Shown here: positions 6,303-12,175 of the stretch, piece by piece | Layout of the letters: the number at the start of each line of letters is the position of its first letter | Numbering within the stretch: the stretch's first letter is position 1 | DNA from: Candidatus Gastranaerophilales bacterium | GTDB taxonomy: Bacteria; Cyanobacteriota; Vampirovibrionia; Gastranaerophilales; Gastranaerophilaceae | Assembly: GCA_944323495.1 (NCBI GenBank) | Contig: CALUSZ010000132.1 | Span: 1 to 16,217, forward strand | Reading direction: 5' to 3' | DNA: 16,217 nt | Translations under genes and position numbers: made by a program | Notes under the pieces: generated by a model | Told to the model about the DNA's origin: nothing | What the model saw: only the letters and a program-made list of their open reading frames with translations | Databases searched by the model: none

Positions 6303-7769
6303 ATGTCAGAAGTTAGAGTAAGAATAGCACCGTCTCCCAGCGGAAATCTCCATATAGGAACAGCTAGAACGGCTTTATTTAATTATTTGTTTGCAAAAAA
6401 AAATAACGGTAAATTTATATTGAGAATAGAAGATACTGACGCAGAACGTACAAGTCAGGCTTATGTTGATAATATTTTTGACAGCTTAAAAGCCCTCGGG
6501 CTTAATTGGGACGAAGGCCCGGATGTTGGCGGAGAGTACGGTCCTTATACTCAATCTCAAAGATTTGATATTTACCCGAAATATATTCAGGAACTTCTGG
6601 ACAAAGGGTTTGCGTATGAATGCTTCTGCACTCCGGAAGAGTTAGAAGCTGAAAAAGAAGAAGCTACTAAAAATAAAAAAGCTTATGTATATTCTAAAAA
6701 ATGCGAAAACTTAACAGATGATGAAAAAGCTAAATTAAGAGCAGAAGGCAGAAAACCGGCTATCAGATTTAATGTATCAAAAGCGCAAAAAGCTTTCCAC
6801 GACTCATCAATCCTTGAATTTGACGATATGGTTAAGGGCAAACTGCATATGGATACAAATTTGATTGGCGATTTTGTAATTATGAAATCCAATGGTGCTC
6901 CTACTTATAACTACGCTGTTGTTATAGATGATGCTTTGATGAAAATATCTCACGTTATAAGAGGAGAAGACCATATATCAAATACTTATAAACAAATTCT
7001 GATTTTTGAAGCCCTGGGCTTTGAAGTTCCGAAATTCGGACACCTAGGAATGATTCTTGCTCCGGATAGAAGTAAATTATCCAAAAGACACGGAGCTACA
7101 GCAGTTTCAGATTTTGTTGAGCAGGGATATTTAACTGAAGCTCTCGTTAACTTCGTTGCTCTTTTGGGCTGGGCGCCTTCTGACGGAGTTGAAATAAAAA
7201 CAGTTGATGAAATAGCTAAAGATTTCAGAATAAATGAAATTTCGTCTTCAAATTCTATTTTTGAATACGATAAGCTTAAATGGATGAACAGCCACTATAT
7301 TAAAATGCTTCCGAAAGAAGAATTAAGACAAAAGCTGAAAAAATATCTTACAAAATATGATTTAAGCGAACTTACGGAAGAACAATTTAACCGTATGATT
7401 GATATCACATATGAACCTTTAACTCTGTTATCAGATATTACTGATGCTGTTTCATACTTCTTTGGTGGAGATAAGGTCGAAATTGATGAAAAAGCAAAAG
7501 AAAATCTTGAAACAGAACTATCACAAGATGTTTTAAAAACATTTGTGGAACAAGCTCAAAACTGGGAATGGACAGAAGAAAATCTTCATGAAAAACTCGA
7601 AAAATTCAGAGCTGATTTCAAAGAACAAAAAAGTTACAAACCTAAGTTTACAATGTGGGCAATAAGAGCAGCTGTAACAGGCAGACTCTGCGGAGCTGAT
7701 ATGGTTGCAACACTTGCAATATTAGGAAAAGAAAATTCTCTTGCAAGGGCTAAAGCTGCTATTAAATAA
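6303..7769 (+). CDS. gltX: Glutamyl-tRNA synthetase
   Basis: 488 residues, the full family length. It charges tRNA-Glu with glutamate in the cytoplasm. The class I signatures are both present: HIGT at 17-20 in SPSGNLHIGTAR, and KLSKR at 258-262. The stem-contact region after SNSIFEYDKLKWMN and the helical anticodon-binding C-terminus are intact. A zinc-site-like C107-x-C109-x24-C134 has the spacing of the E. coli site, but the fourth ligand (His two residues after the last Cys) is Asn here. Whether the enzyme also charges tRNA-Gln cannot be settled by eye, but gatA in the same window makes the non-discriminating type plausible. It is monocistronic, with AGGAAGGA 7 nt before the ATG and its own terminator. 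Confidence 0.98.
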   Translation: MSEVRVRIAPSPSGNLHIGTARTALFNYLFAKKNNGKFILRIEDTDAERTSQAYVDNIFDSLKALGLNWDEGPDVGGEYGPYTQSQRFDIYPKYIQELLDKGFAYECFCTPEELEAEKEEATKNKKAYVYSKKCENLTDDEKAKLRAEGRKPAIRFNVSKAQKAFHDSSILEFDDMVKGKLHMDTNLIGDFVIMKSNGAPTYNYAVVIDDALMKISHVIRGEDHISNTYKQILIFEALGFEVPKFGHLGMILAPDRSKLSKRHGATAVSDFVEQGYLTEALVNFVALLGWAPSDGVEIKTVDEIAKDFRINEISSSNSIFEYDKLKWMNSHYIKMLPKEELRQKLKKYLTKYDLSELTEEQFNRMIDITYEPLTLLSDITDAVSYFFGGDKVEIDEKAKENLETELSQDVLKTFVEQAQNWEWTEENLHEKLEKFRADFKEQKSYKPKFTMWAIRAAVTGRLCGADMVATLAILGKENSLARAKAAIK

Positions 7770-7775
7770 TTGAAT

Positions 7776-7815
7776 AAAAAAATGGGCGGGGAAATTCTTT
7801 CCCCGCCCATTTTTT
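7776..7815. terminator. Bidirectional terminator between gltX and the convergent repeat-protein gene
   Basis: A perfect 14-bp stem (7781-7794 with 7798-7811, core GGGCGGGG/CCCCGCCC) and a 3-nt loop. T runs follow on both strands (A run 7776-7782, T run 7810-7815). Serves both genes. Confidence 0.93.
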
Positions 7816-7816
7816 A

Positions 7817-8251
7817 TTAATATCTTGTCCTAAAGGTTCCGCGCATGTTACCAAAATTATCATACATAACTCCGCGTCCGCCCGGATAAGTCTTAAAAGA
7901 CCCTGTGTTATTCCCATATTGGTCATAAGTATATGCTCTGCCGTTAGAAAGTGTCCTTATTGTTCCGACCTTGTTTCCGGAATTATCAAATACGTTTGTA
8001 TTTCCTCTTGCATTTCGCCTAAAAATTCTTGTCTTTGCTCCGTTTTGATCATATAAAACATTTGTACCGTTTGAATATTCTCTTATACGTCCCGTTCTGT
8101 TACCCATATCATCATACATTGTATATCCTCTGGCAGAACGCCTGAGAACACTCCTTTCACTTCCTTGCGGTGTATATGTATATATAGATTCTGCAAATCC
8201 CACCGGCATGATTAGACTAAATAAAATAAAAGATATAATAAATTTTCTCAT
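7817..8251 (-). CDS. Secreted protein built of 21-residue YD-type repeats
   Basis: 144 residues. The signal peptide is residues 1-20 (MRKFIISFILFSLIMPVGFA). The mature part is almost entirely repeat: YD/FD pairs fall at 46, 67, 88, 109 and 130, a strict 21-residue period, with consensus roughly YDxxGNxxGxxRxxxxGxxxx. An extra degenerate unit begins near 25. Repeats of this kind form beta hairpins (compare YD/RHS and MORN-type repeats), so the product is probably a small beta-rich periplasmic or surface protein; binding partner unknown. There is no Shine-Dalgarno. An extended -10 (TGTTATAAT) ends 6 nt before the ATG, suggesting a leaderless mRNA. It lies downstream of the 423-residue gene on the same strand with 68 nt between. 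Confidence 0.75.
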   Translation of the reverse strand: MRKFIISFILFSLIMPVGFAESIYTYTPQGSERSVLRRSARGYTMYDDMGNRTGRIREYSNGTNVLYDQNGAKTRIFRRNARGNTNVFDNSGNKVGTIRTLSNGRAYTYDQYGNNTGSFKTYPGGRGVMYDNFGNMRGTFRTRY

Positions 8252-8257
8252 AGTTAT

Positions 8258-8266
8258 ATTATAACA
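8258..8266 (-). promoter_or_regulatory. Extended -10 directly before the repeat-protein start codon
   Basis: TGTTATAAT on the minus strand (8266-8258), a perfect TATAAT with TGn. Six nt separate it from the ATG at 8251, placing the transcript start at or beside the start codon. Confidence 0.5.
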
Positions 8267-8319
8267 AATTTATCGTAATCTTTAATCCCTTTCCGTCTAA
8301 TCCCCTGATGGAGATAGCA

Positions 8320-9591
8320 TTAAGCAGTTATTAAGCCTTCTCTTATCAGCTGCTCTTTTATTTCCTTTTTAGTCTGGAACTCTTTTCCGCCTTTATCAGT
8401 GTATCTCTTGATGAGCATAGCAGCAGGAGTAATTACCCCCAGAGCTAAAATAGAAGCGCCAATATTTCCTATAATTGAACGTCTCTTCAACTTTCTTACA
8501 CCTTTAAAGAAGTTTTCTGATGTCTCACCTTTACTTATGGCATCTTTATATTGGCTATAGAGTTCAACAACTTTATCCTTTACTCCCTTAACTTCATCAA
8601 AATCAAAAAAGTTTCTTGTATCAATTGTATCTGAATTCTTTAAACATTTAACAATATCAGATTTTTTAGCAGCTTTTACAATCTTATTTTCAGGGTTTTT
8701 ATGCAAGAATTCATAAAGTTTTTCTTTTGAAGTATTAGCAGCATTAAATTCATCAATACTCTTTTGGATTGAACCGTCCTCAAAAGATTTTTTAAGTTCG
8801 CCGCCCTCTAAAACTCTTGAATCAAGAGTTATAGATTTATTATAGTTTTTCTTTGCAGAATTTTCCAGCCATTTTTGGATTTTCTTGCCGGCAAAATATA
8901 AGAAGAATATAGTTGAACCTTCTTTTATCGCATAACCTGCAAACTCCTGTGCATTTCTTGCATCAGTTAACCTTTCAGTCGTAATAAAACCGTCCATAAT
9001 ATACATATTTTTTACAGGAGAGAATGCAAACTCTTCAACAATTCTTCCAATCCCCTTAAAAGAAGGGTTCTGTGAAGATTGTTTCATTTTCTCTTGTTTT
9101 TCCTGATGTTCTTTTATTAAATTTCTTCTTATCTGCTGATTAGTATAATATTGCTTTAATTTAGTAAGTCCGATATAAGCAGCTGCAGCAGTAAGTGTTG
9201 AAAACACGAATTTTGAAGCAGCCAGATTCTTAAACAGTCTTGTATTTTTTTCAGCTTTTTCCAGACTCTTTCTTATTTCATCATTTGGGGCAAACTCTTT
9301 AAGTTTTTGATAAAACTTCTTATCCTTAAGGTTTCTTGGATCAATCTTCGCATCCAGCCCAAAAGCCTTAAAAACAGTTTTATCAAAAATCCATCTTAAA
9401 GAAGGAATTCCACCCAGCCAAAGCGCCTCAGTGCCAAATTCGTCTATAAACCTGTCAAAACCTTCTTCTTTTCCGGTTACGTATGAGCCTGCTGTCATAC
9501 CTAATGAACTTGAAACATCTTTTACACATAATGGTATAAGAGAATCGGGGTTACCCAATGTAGAGTATATTTTTGGTGCATTCAATAACAT
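8320..9591 (-). CDS. Hypothetical 423-residue membrane-associated protein, possibly lineage-specific
   Basis: From the ATG at 9591 the protein begins MLLNAPKIYSTLGNPDSLIP, then a conserved-looking KDVSSSLGM...GSYVTGKEEGFDRF and DEFGTEALWLGGIP (to about 63). I associate this N-terminal pattern with paralogous proteins of Gastranaerophilales, from memory. Hydrophobic segments lie at about 124-145, 218-236 and 372-394; between them are Lys/Glu-rich helices. There is no signal peptide. Function unknown. The start is odd: a strong ribosome site (AAAGGAAGG) serves an ATG at 9642 in the same frame, but a TAG at 9597-9595 ends that 15-codon stretch just before 9591. Either there is a leader peptide or a nonsense change near the N-terminus. 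GGGGGTT before 9591 is a weaker ribosome site. Confidence 0.7.
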   Translation of the reverse strand: MLLNAPKIYSTLGNPDSLIPLCVKDVSSSLGMTAGSYVTGKEEGFDRFIDEFGTEALWLGGIPSLRWIFDKTVFKAFGLDAKIDPRNLKDKKFYQKLKEFAPNDEIRKSLEKAEKNTRLFKNLAASKFVFSTLTAAAAYIGLTKLKQYYTNQQIRRNLIKEHQEKQEKMKQSSQNPSFKGIGRIVEEFAFSPVKNMYIMDGFITTERLTDARNAQEFAGYAIKEGSTIFFLYFAGKKIQKWLENSAKKNYNKSITLDSRVLEGGELKKSFEDGSIQKSIDEFNAANTSKEKLYEFLHKNPENKIVKAAKKSDIVKCLKNSDTIDTRNFFDFDEVKGVKDKVVELYSQYKDAISKGETSENFFKGVRKLKRRSIIGNIGASILALGVITPAAMLIKRYTDKGGKEFQTKKEIKEQLIREGLITA

Positions 9592-9594
9592 AGC

Positions 9595-9642
9595 CTACAA
9601 CCCCCACTTCAGATTCATTAATTTCTTACTGTTTTTGTTCAT
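9595..9642 (-). CDS. 15-codon leader ORF, in frame with the 423-residue gene but ended by TAG
   Basis: ATG at 9642-9640 with AAAGGAAGG 7 nt upstream. It encodes MNKNSKKLMNLKWGL and stops at TAG (9597-9595), 3 nt before the downstream ATG at 9591 and in the same frame. It has no run of one amino acid that would mark a classical attenuator peptide. It may be a translated leader, coupled to the downstream start, or the true N-terminus cut off by a nonsense mutation. Confidence 0.4.
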   Translation of the reverse strand: MNKNSKKLMNLKWGL

Positions 9643-9667
9643 ACTACGACCTTCCTTTCTATTTAAG

Positions 9668-9689
9668 TCTTATAAATTAAAAAAATTGC
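9668..9689 (-). promoter_or_regulatory. Possible promoter of the leader/423-residue gene
   Basis: GCAATT (9689-9684) and ACTTAAAT beginning at 9668, 21 nt apart as in the GCAATT-N15-ACTTTATATA pairs elsewhere. A TATAAG at 9674-9669 is an alternative -10. The ribosome site follows very closely, so the exact start is uncertain. Confidence 0.3.
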
Positions 9690-9723
9690 CATATATTTAA
9701 CAAATTTTTACAAATACTCAATA

Positions 9724-9757
9724 AAAAAGAACTTCCCGCTTATAGGAAGTTCTTTTT
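9724..9757 (-). terminator. Terminator after the RpoZ-like gene
   Basis: A 13-bp stem AAAAAGAACTTCC/GGAAGTTCTTTTT (9724-9736, 9745-9757) with an 8-nt loop. The flanking A/T runs make it bidirectional. It ends the minus-strand gene finishing at 9778. Confidence 0.85.
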
Positions 9758-9777
9758 GTTTTATTTAAAACCTAAGT

Positions 9778-10020
9778 TCAGCCTACAAGTTCGGTATCAT
9801 CCGCCTCGGAAGCTTTAACCATGATTGCATGCTCTACAGGATTTTCCTTTTTATAAGCATTTTCATTAACAGCTTCCTCAAAACCAAACTCGTCTCGGGC
9901 TTTCTTCATTTGCATCTCATCAACCAATTTTTTAGCTAACTCTGCAATTTCATAAACCAATTTATAACGGTTATCGCTTTTTTCGTTTAATTCCCAGGCT
10001 ACTTTAATAATCTGATCCAT
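9778..10020 (-). CDS. rpoZ: RNA polymerase omega subunit-like protein
   Basis: 80 residues. Omega binds the beta' subunit and helps assemble RNA polymerase. The core fits the family: an N-terminal helix, then SDNRYKLVYEIAELAKKLVD, matching the conserved 'NRy.lv...A.rAk' helix, then a short linker and NPVEHAIMVKASEAD, matching the 'kpv..Ai.ei..g.' stretch. The length is typical for cyanobacteria-related omega. The match is by pattern only and the protein is divergent, so another small helical protein cannot be excluded. GAGGT lies 5 nt before the ATG, a good promoter stands at 10048-10076, and a terminator follows at 9724-9757, so the gene is monocistronic. Confidence 0.62.
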   Translation of the reverse strand: MDQIIKVAWELNEKSDNRYKLVYEIAELAKKLVDEMQMKKARDEFGFEEAVNENAYKKENPVEHAIMVKASEADDTELVG

Positions 10021-10047
10021 TTTTACCTCATATATCGTTTCAACTTG

Positions 10048-10076
10048 ATTTTATAACACACAAAATCATTTGTCCA
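10048..10076 (-). promoter_or_regulatory. Sigma-70-type promoter of the RpoZ-like gene
   Basis: On the minus strand TGGACA (10076-10071), 17-nt spacer, TAAAAT (10053-10048). Five of six positions match consensus in each box. Predicted start near 10041, about 20 nt before the ATG. Confidence 0.55.
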
Positions 10077-10125
10077 GAGGTAAATCGTAACATTTTGTTA
10101 CATATAATGCTAAAAATGATTTCAT

Positions 10126-10159
10126 AAAAAACCGGCGGATTTTTCCGCCGGCCTTTTTT
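10126..10159 (-). terminator. Terminator after the split gene
   Basis: CCGGCGGA/TCCGCCGG stem (10132-10139, 10144-10151), 4-nt loop, T runs on both strands (A run 10126-10131; T run 10154-10159). It abuts the stop codon at 10161. Confidence 0.9.
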
Positions 10160-10160
10160 G

Positions 10161-10673
10161 CTATTCAATAACTTTACTCATTTCATTATATAGCCAACTA
10201 ATTGCCTGATCGGCTTTAATTTGCGTTTTCTTATTTGGATCACCATCATCTAATTGTCCGTTTTTGAGATTTTCATTTCCAGTTGTTATTACAACTTGCA
10301 AATTTTTATAAGCTGCAGTATTGGCAAGTCCCATTGCTTTAGCTTGATCTAACAATTTTTGCATAACATGAAGTGTTGCACTGTAGTCAATTTTATCAAA
10401 AAGGTCACTGATTGAAAAGACTTGTTGGTTAAGTTGAGGTTCGTTCATATTTACAAACTGTCCGACAAAAGTATATGCACTGCCGGTATTTACGCTTTTT
10501 AAAAGGCCTACAAGTCTTTCATTATCAGTAACACCGGCACTTAATTCAGCTTTTACCTCCGCGGCTAGTTTTACCCCCCCTAGTTCTTCCAAGCTCTGTA
10601 ATCCTATTTCTTTGAGGAGCTTTTGCTTTTGGAGGATTTGCAGGTTTGATAATTTCTTTTGCGGCTTCTCCAA
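10161..10673 (-). CDS. C-terminal part of a split gene (frameshift product)
   Basis: Open frame of 170 codons overlapping the previous one by 128 nt in the +1 frame. The only in-frame start at its head is a TTG at 10673 with no ribosome site, and no ATG occurs until about codon 76, so it is unlikely to be translated independently. From LLKEIGLQSLEELGG on (residues about 19-33) it reads as ordinary protein. It continues through VTDNERLVGLLKS, a FDKIDYSATLHVMQKLLDQA helix, and ends WLYNEMSKVIE just before a strong terminator, as a true C-terminus should. Removing one base in the overlap joins it to the upstream frame to give about 421 residues. Function not recognised. Confidence 0.55.
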   Translation of the reverse strand: MEKPQKKLSNLQILQKQKLLKEIGLQSLEELGGVKLAAEVKAELSAGVTDNERLVGLLKSVNTGSAYTFVGQFVNMNEPQLNQQVFSISDLFDKIDYSATLHVMQKLLDQAKAMGLANTAAYKNLQVVITTGNENLKNGQLDDGDPNKKTQIKADQAISWLYNEMSKVIE

Positions 10674-11427
10674 CCCTCTCTAGTATTTCTTTTGGAGAAT
10701 TTGCAGGTGTACTTGGAGGTTCTGGTTGATTATGAGAAGGTCGTGCAGGGCTGGACTTTCTTCTTTTTGGCGTAGTCGGGGCCGTTGAGGGTTCTTTTTT
10801 CTGCTCTGTCGTTGGAGCTTGCTCTGCGGGCTTTTCTGCTGCTTGAGAAGTATCATTTGTCGTACTTGCGTTATTTTCAGCCTTTTTCTCTTTTGATGTT
10901 TCAGGAGTTTCTGTTTTTGCTTGCTGAACAGCCGGTTTCTCTTCCTGTTTTGGAGCTGTTCCATCCGGCTTTGCATCTTCTTCTTTAGGAACATACGATT
11001 CGTAACCGCTTTCTATAAGAACATTTTTAATATATTCTATATCAGCACTATTTAAATCACCTGCGGTATTTTTCAGCATTGAAGCAAGAGCTTGAGCTTC
11101 TACGTCACTATCAATTTTTCTTTTATCACTCATCCATTTTTTGATATCTTTTACTGCATCTTTTGTATTTTCTGTAGTCGACTCTTCTATACGTTTTTGT
11201 TCATCTTCTCTTGCTTGCTTGGCGGTTTTATTCTCGTATTCTATCATAAAACCTTGAATAAATTCTTTTTCATGAACATTCATAGAACCAGTGTTGCCGG
11301 CAAGATAGTTGCTTAGCTGATCATACTCTTTTTTAGTATCAATCTCTTTCTTACTTCCTTCTTGTTTTGCAACATCAGCTACAAATTTTTGTACTGCTTT
11401 TGAAATTTTGCTTAAATCTACTGTCAT
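10546..11427 (-). CDS. N-terminal part of a split gene with an internal 40-residue duplication
   Basis: Open frame of 293 codons from the ATG at 11427, with AAAGGAGC about 8 nt upstream. Residues about 26-65 and 102-141 align without gaps at an offset of 76 (I29/I105, D30/D106, N50/N126, I57/I133, E63/E139), a clear duplicated helical module. Residues 150-265 are a Pro/Ala/Thr/Glu/Lys-rich linker. The final 30 or so residues (APQRNRITELGRTRGGKTSR...) look unlike the rest, and the frame ends at TGA 10548-10546 without a terminator, whereas the +1 frame continues to one at 10126-10159. I conclude that a single-base shift has cut a longer gene. No signal peptide; function not recognised. Confidence 0.6.
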   Translation of the reverse strand: MTVDLSKISKAVQKFVADVAKQEGSKKEIDTKKEYDQLSNYLAGNTGSMNVHEKEFIQGFMIEYENKTAKQAREDEQKRIEESTTENTKDAVKDIKKWMSDKRKIDSDVEAQALASMLKNTAGDLNSADIEYIKNVLIESGYESYVPKEEDAKPDGTAPKQEEKPAVQQAKTETPETSKEKKAENNASTTNDTSQAAEKPAEQAPTTEQKKEPSTAPTTPKRRKSSPARPSHNQPEPPSTPANSPKEILERVGEAAKEIIKPANPPKAKAPQRNRITELGRTRGGKTSRGGKS

Positions 11428-11477
11428 AAAATAATGCTCCTTTCATTTTAGTTTAATTTTGATTAATTATTTATAAT

Positions 11478-11491
11478 AAATTAGCTAATTT
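11478..11491. promoter_or_regulatory. 14-bp perfect palindrome upstream of the split gene
   Basis: AAATTAGCTAATTT, about 50 nt upstream of the ATG at 11427 and just outside the inverted-repeat element. Operator-like in size and place, but AT-rich palindromes arise readily by chance. Confidence 0.25.
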
Positions 11492-11502
11492 GTGTTGTAT
11501 TC

Positions 11503-11534
11503 AATGTAACTCAATACCTATTCTGTTACATTGG
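11503..11534 (+). repeat. Left 32-bp inverted repeat
   Basis: Begins AATGTAACTCAATACC and ends CATTGG. Exact reverse complement of 11904-11935. The outer 8 and inner 8 bases also pair with each other. Confidence 0.9.
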
Positions 11535-11710
11535 GGGTAAAAGTAAAGAAAGGAGCATATTTTGGACGTAAGAAATGATAAGATAAATCTGTTCCCGCCC
11601 TAATCCTCACCCGGAGATAGGGGATACTCAACACTTACGGGCTTAAATAATAGCAAACAAGGTGTTCGCCGCGAACGTGGGGCGTAAGCACCCATAGTGA
11701 GCGTAAGAGA

Positions 11711-11724
11711 ACCGGCTTGCCGGT
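11711..11724 (+). repeat. Hairpin ACCGGC-TT-GCCGGT inside the element
   Basis: Perfect 6-bp G+C-rich stem with a 2-nt centre. One of at least five hairpins placed head to tail between 11664 and 11855; no T run follows it. Confidence 0.6.
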
Positions 11725-11807
11725 CCAGCCTTGGAGGAGCTAAAGTATATTTACTCCAAATGCCCTTACGGGCATAGGAAACAACCGCGTGTTTTCTCTT
11801 TCTTTTG

Positions 11808-11855
11808 TTCCTTTTCTTTCTCTTTTCAATCGCAAAAAAAGAGAAAGAAAAGGAA
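11808..11855 (+). repeat. 19-bp polypyrimidine/polypurine hairpin inside the element
   Basis: TTCCTTTTCTTTCTCTTTT (11808-11826) pairs perfectly with 11837-11855 across a 10-nt loop. Strand-asymmetric mirror-like composition also allows triplex-type structures in principle. Confidence 0.7.
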
Positions 11856-11903
11856 AAGGGTAAAAAACAATAAAAACAAATAATAGAACCTTAAAACAAA
11901 AAT

Positions 11904-11935
11904 CCAATGTAACAGAATAGGTATTGAGTTACATT
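11904..11935 (-). repeat. Right 32-bp inverted repeat
   Basis: Exact reverse complement of 11503-11534, ending GAGTTACATT at 11935. Confidence 0.9.
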
Positions 11936-12090
11936 AGATATCGCTTATCTTACATCTTTTATTAACGGCATATTTTTTCTAAACTTTAATATTGTGCAAA
12001 ATATTGTTACAAATATTTACAAAAATCCACCTTTTTACCCCCGTTTTTTCGTTTGCATAGCGCGTTAAACTATTAATCAGAAGGAGTTTC

Positions 12091-12104
12091 TTAACATTTG
12101 TTAA
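12091..12104. promoter_or_regulatory. TTAACA-TT-TGTTAA inverted repeat upstream of the LysM-like gene
   Basis: Six-base arms with a 2-nt centre, 8 nt upstream of the putative -35 at 12112. A related site, GTAACA-TTT-TGTTAC, lies at 10087-10101 upstream of the RpoZ-like promoter. Possible operator; not tested. Confidence 0.3.
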
Positions 12105-12111
12105 CAAACAG

Positions 12112-12142
12112 GCAATTGTTTTCTAAACGAATACTTTATATA
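12112..12142 (+). promoter_or_regulatory. Putative promoter, GCAATT-N15-ACTTTATATA
   Basis: GCAATT at 12112-12117 and ACTTTATATA at 12133-12142, identical in sequence and 21-nt register to 893-923. Start codon 43 nt after the second box (41 nt in the 955 gene). Confidence 0.45.
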
Positions 12143-12175
12143 TACATAGAGATATAAAAAGAAAGGATTATTAAA

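Larger units (their letters stand above)
11503..11935. mobile_element. 433-bp non-coding element with 32-bp perfect terminal inverted repeats (MITE-like or structured RNA)
   Basis: The ends 11503-11534 and 11904-11935 are exact reverse complements over 32 nt. Each end is itself palindromic, AATGTAAC...GTTACATT. The interior is far more G+C-rich than its surroundings (37 of 60 bases at 11661-11720) and holds no gene, but a series of hairpins: 11664-11676, 11711-11724, 11731-11759, 11761-11774, and a 19-bp polypyrimidine/polypurine stem at 11808-11855. No clear target-site duplication is seen. This fits a non-autonomous transposable element or an intergenic structured repeat. The flanks 11428-11502 and 11936-12111 show nothing genic. 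Confidence 0.6.

Noticed and set aside
9431..9700. 89-codon plus-strand frame opposite the start of the 423-residue gene
   Set aside because: No ribosome site, composition of an antisense shadow, and it crosses the promoter of the minus-strand gene.
10680..10994. 104-codon minus-strand frame within the split gene's linker
   Set aside because: Alternative-frame reading of Pro/Ala/Lys-rich repeats, with no start site or terminator.
11562..11603. 13-codon frame with a Shine-Dalgarno inside the inverted-repeat element
   Set aside because: Too short and TTG-started to support as a gene without conservation; kept only as part of the mirrored-leader observation.
11503..11935. CRISPR array or riboswitch interpretation of the hairpin region
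   Set aside because: No regularly spaced identical repeats with unique spacers, and no known riboswitch core recognised; the terminal inverted repeats point to an element instead.
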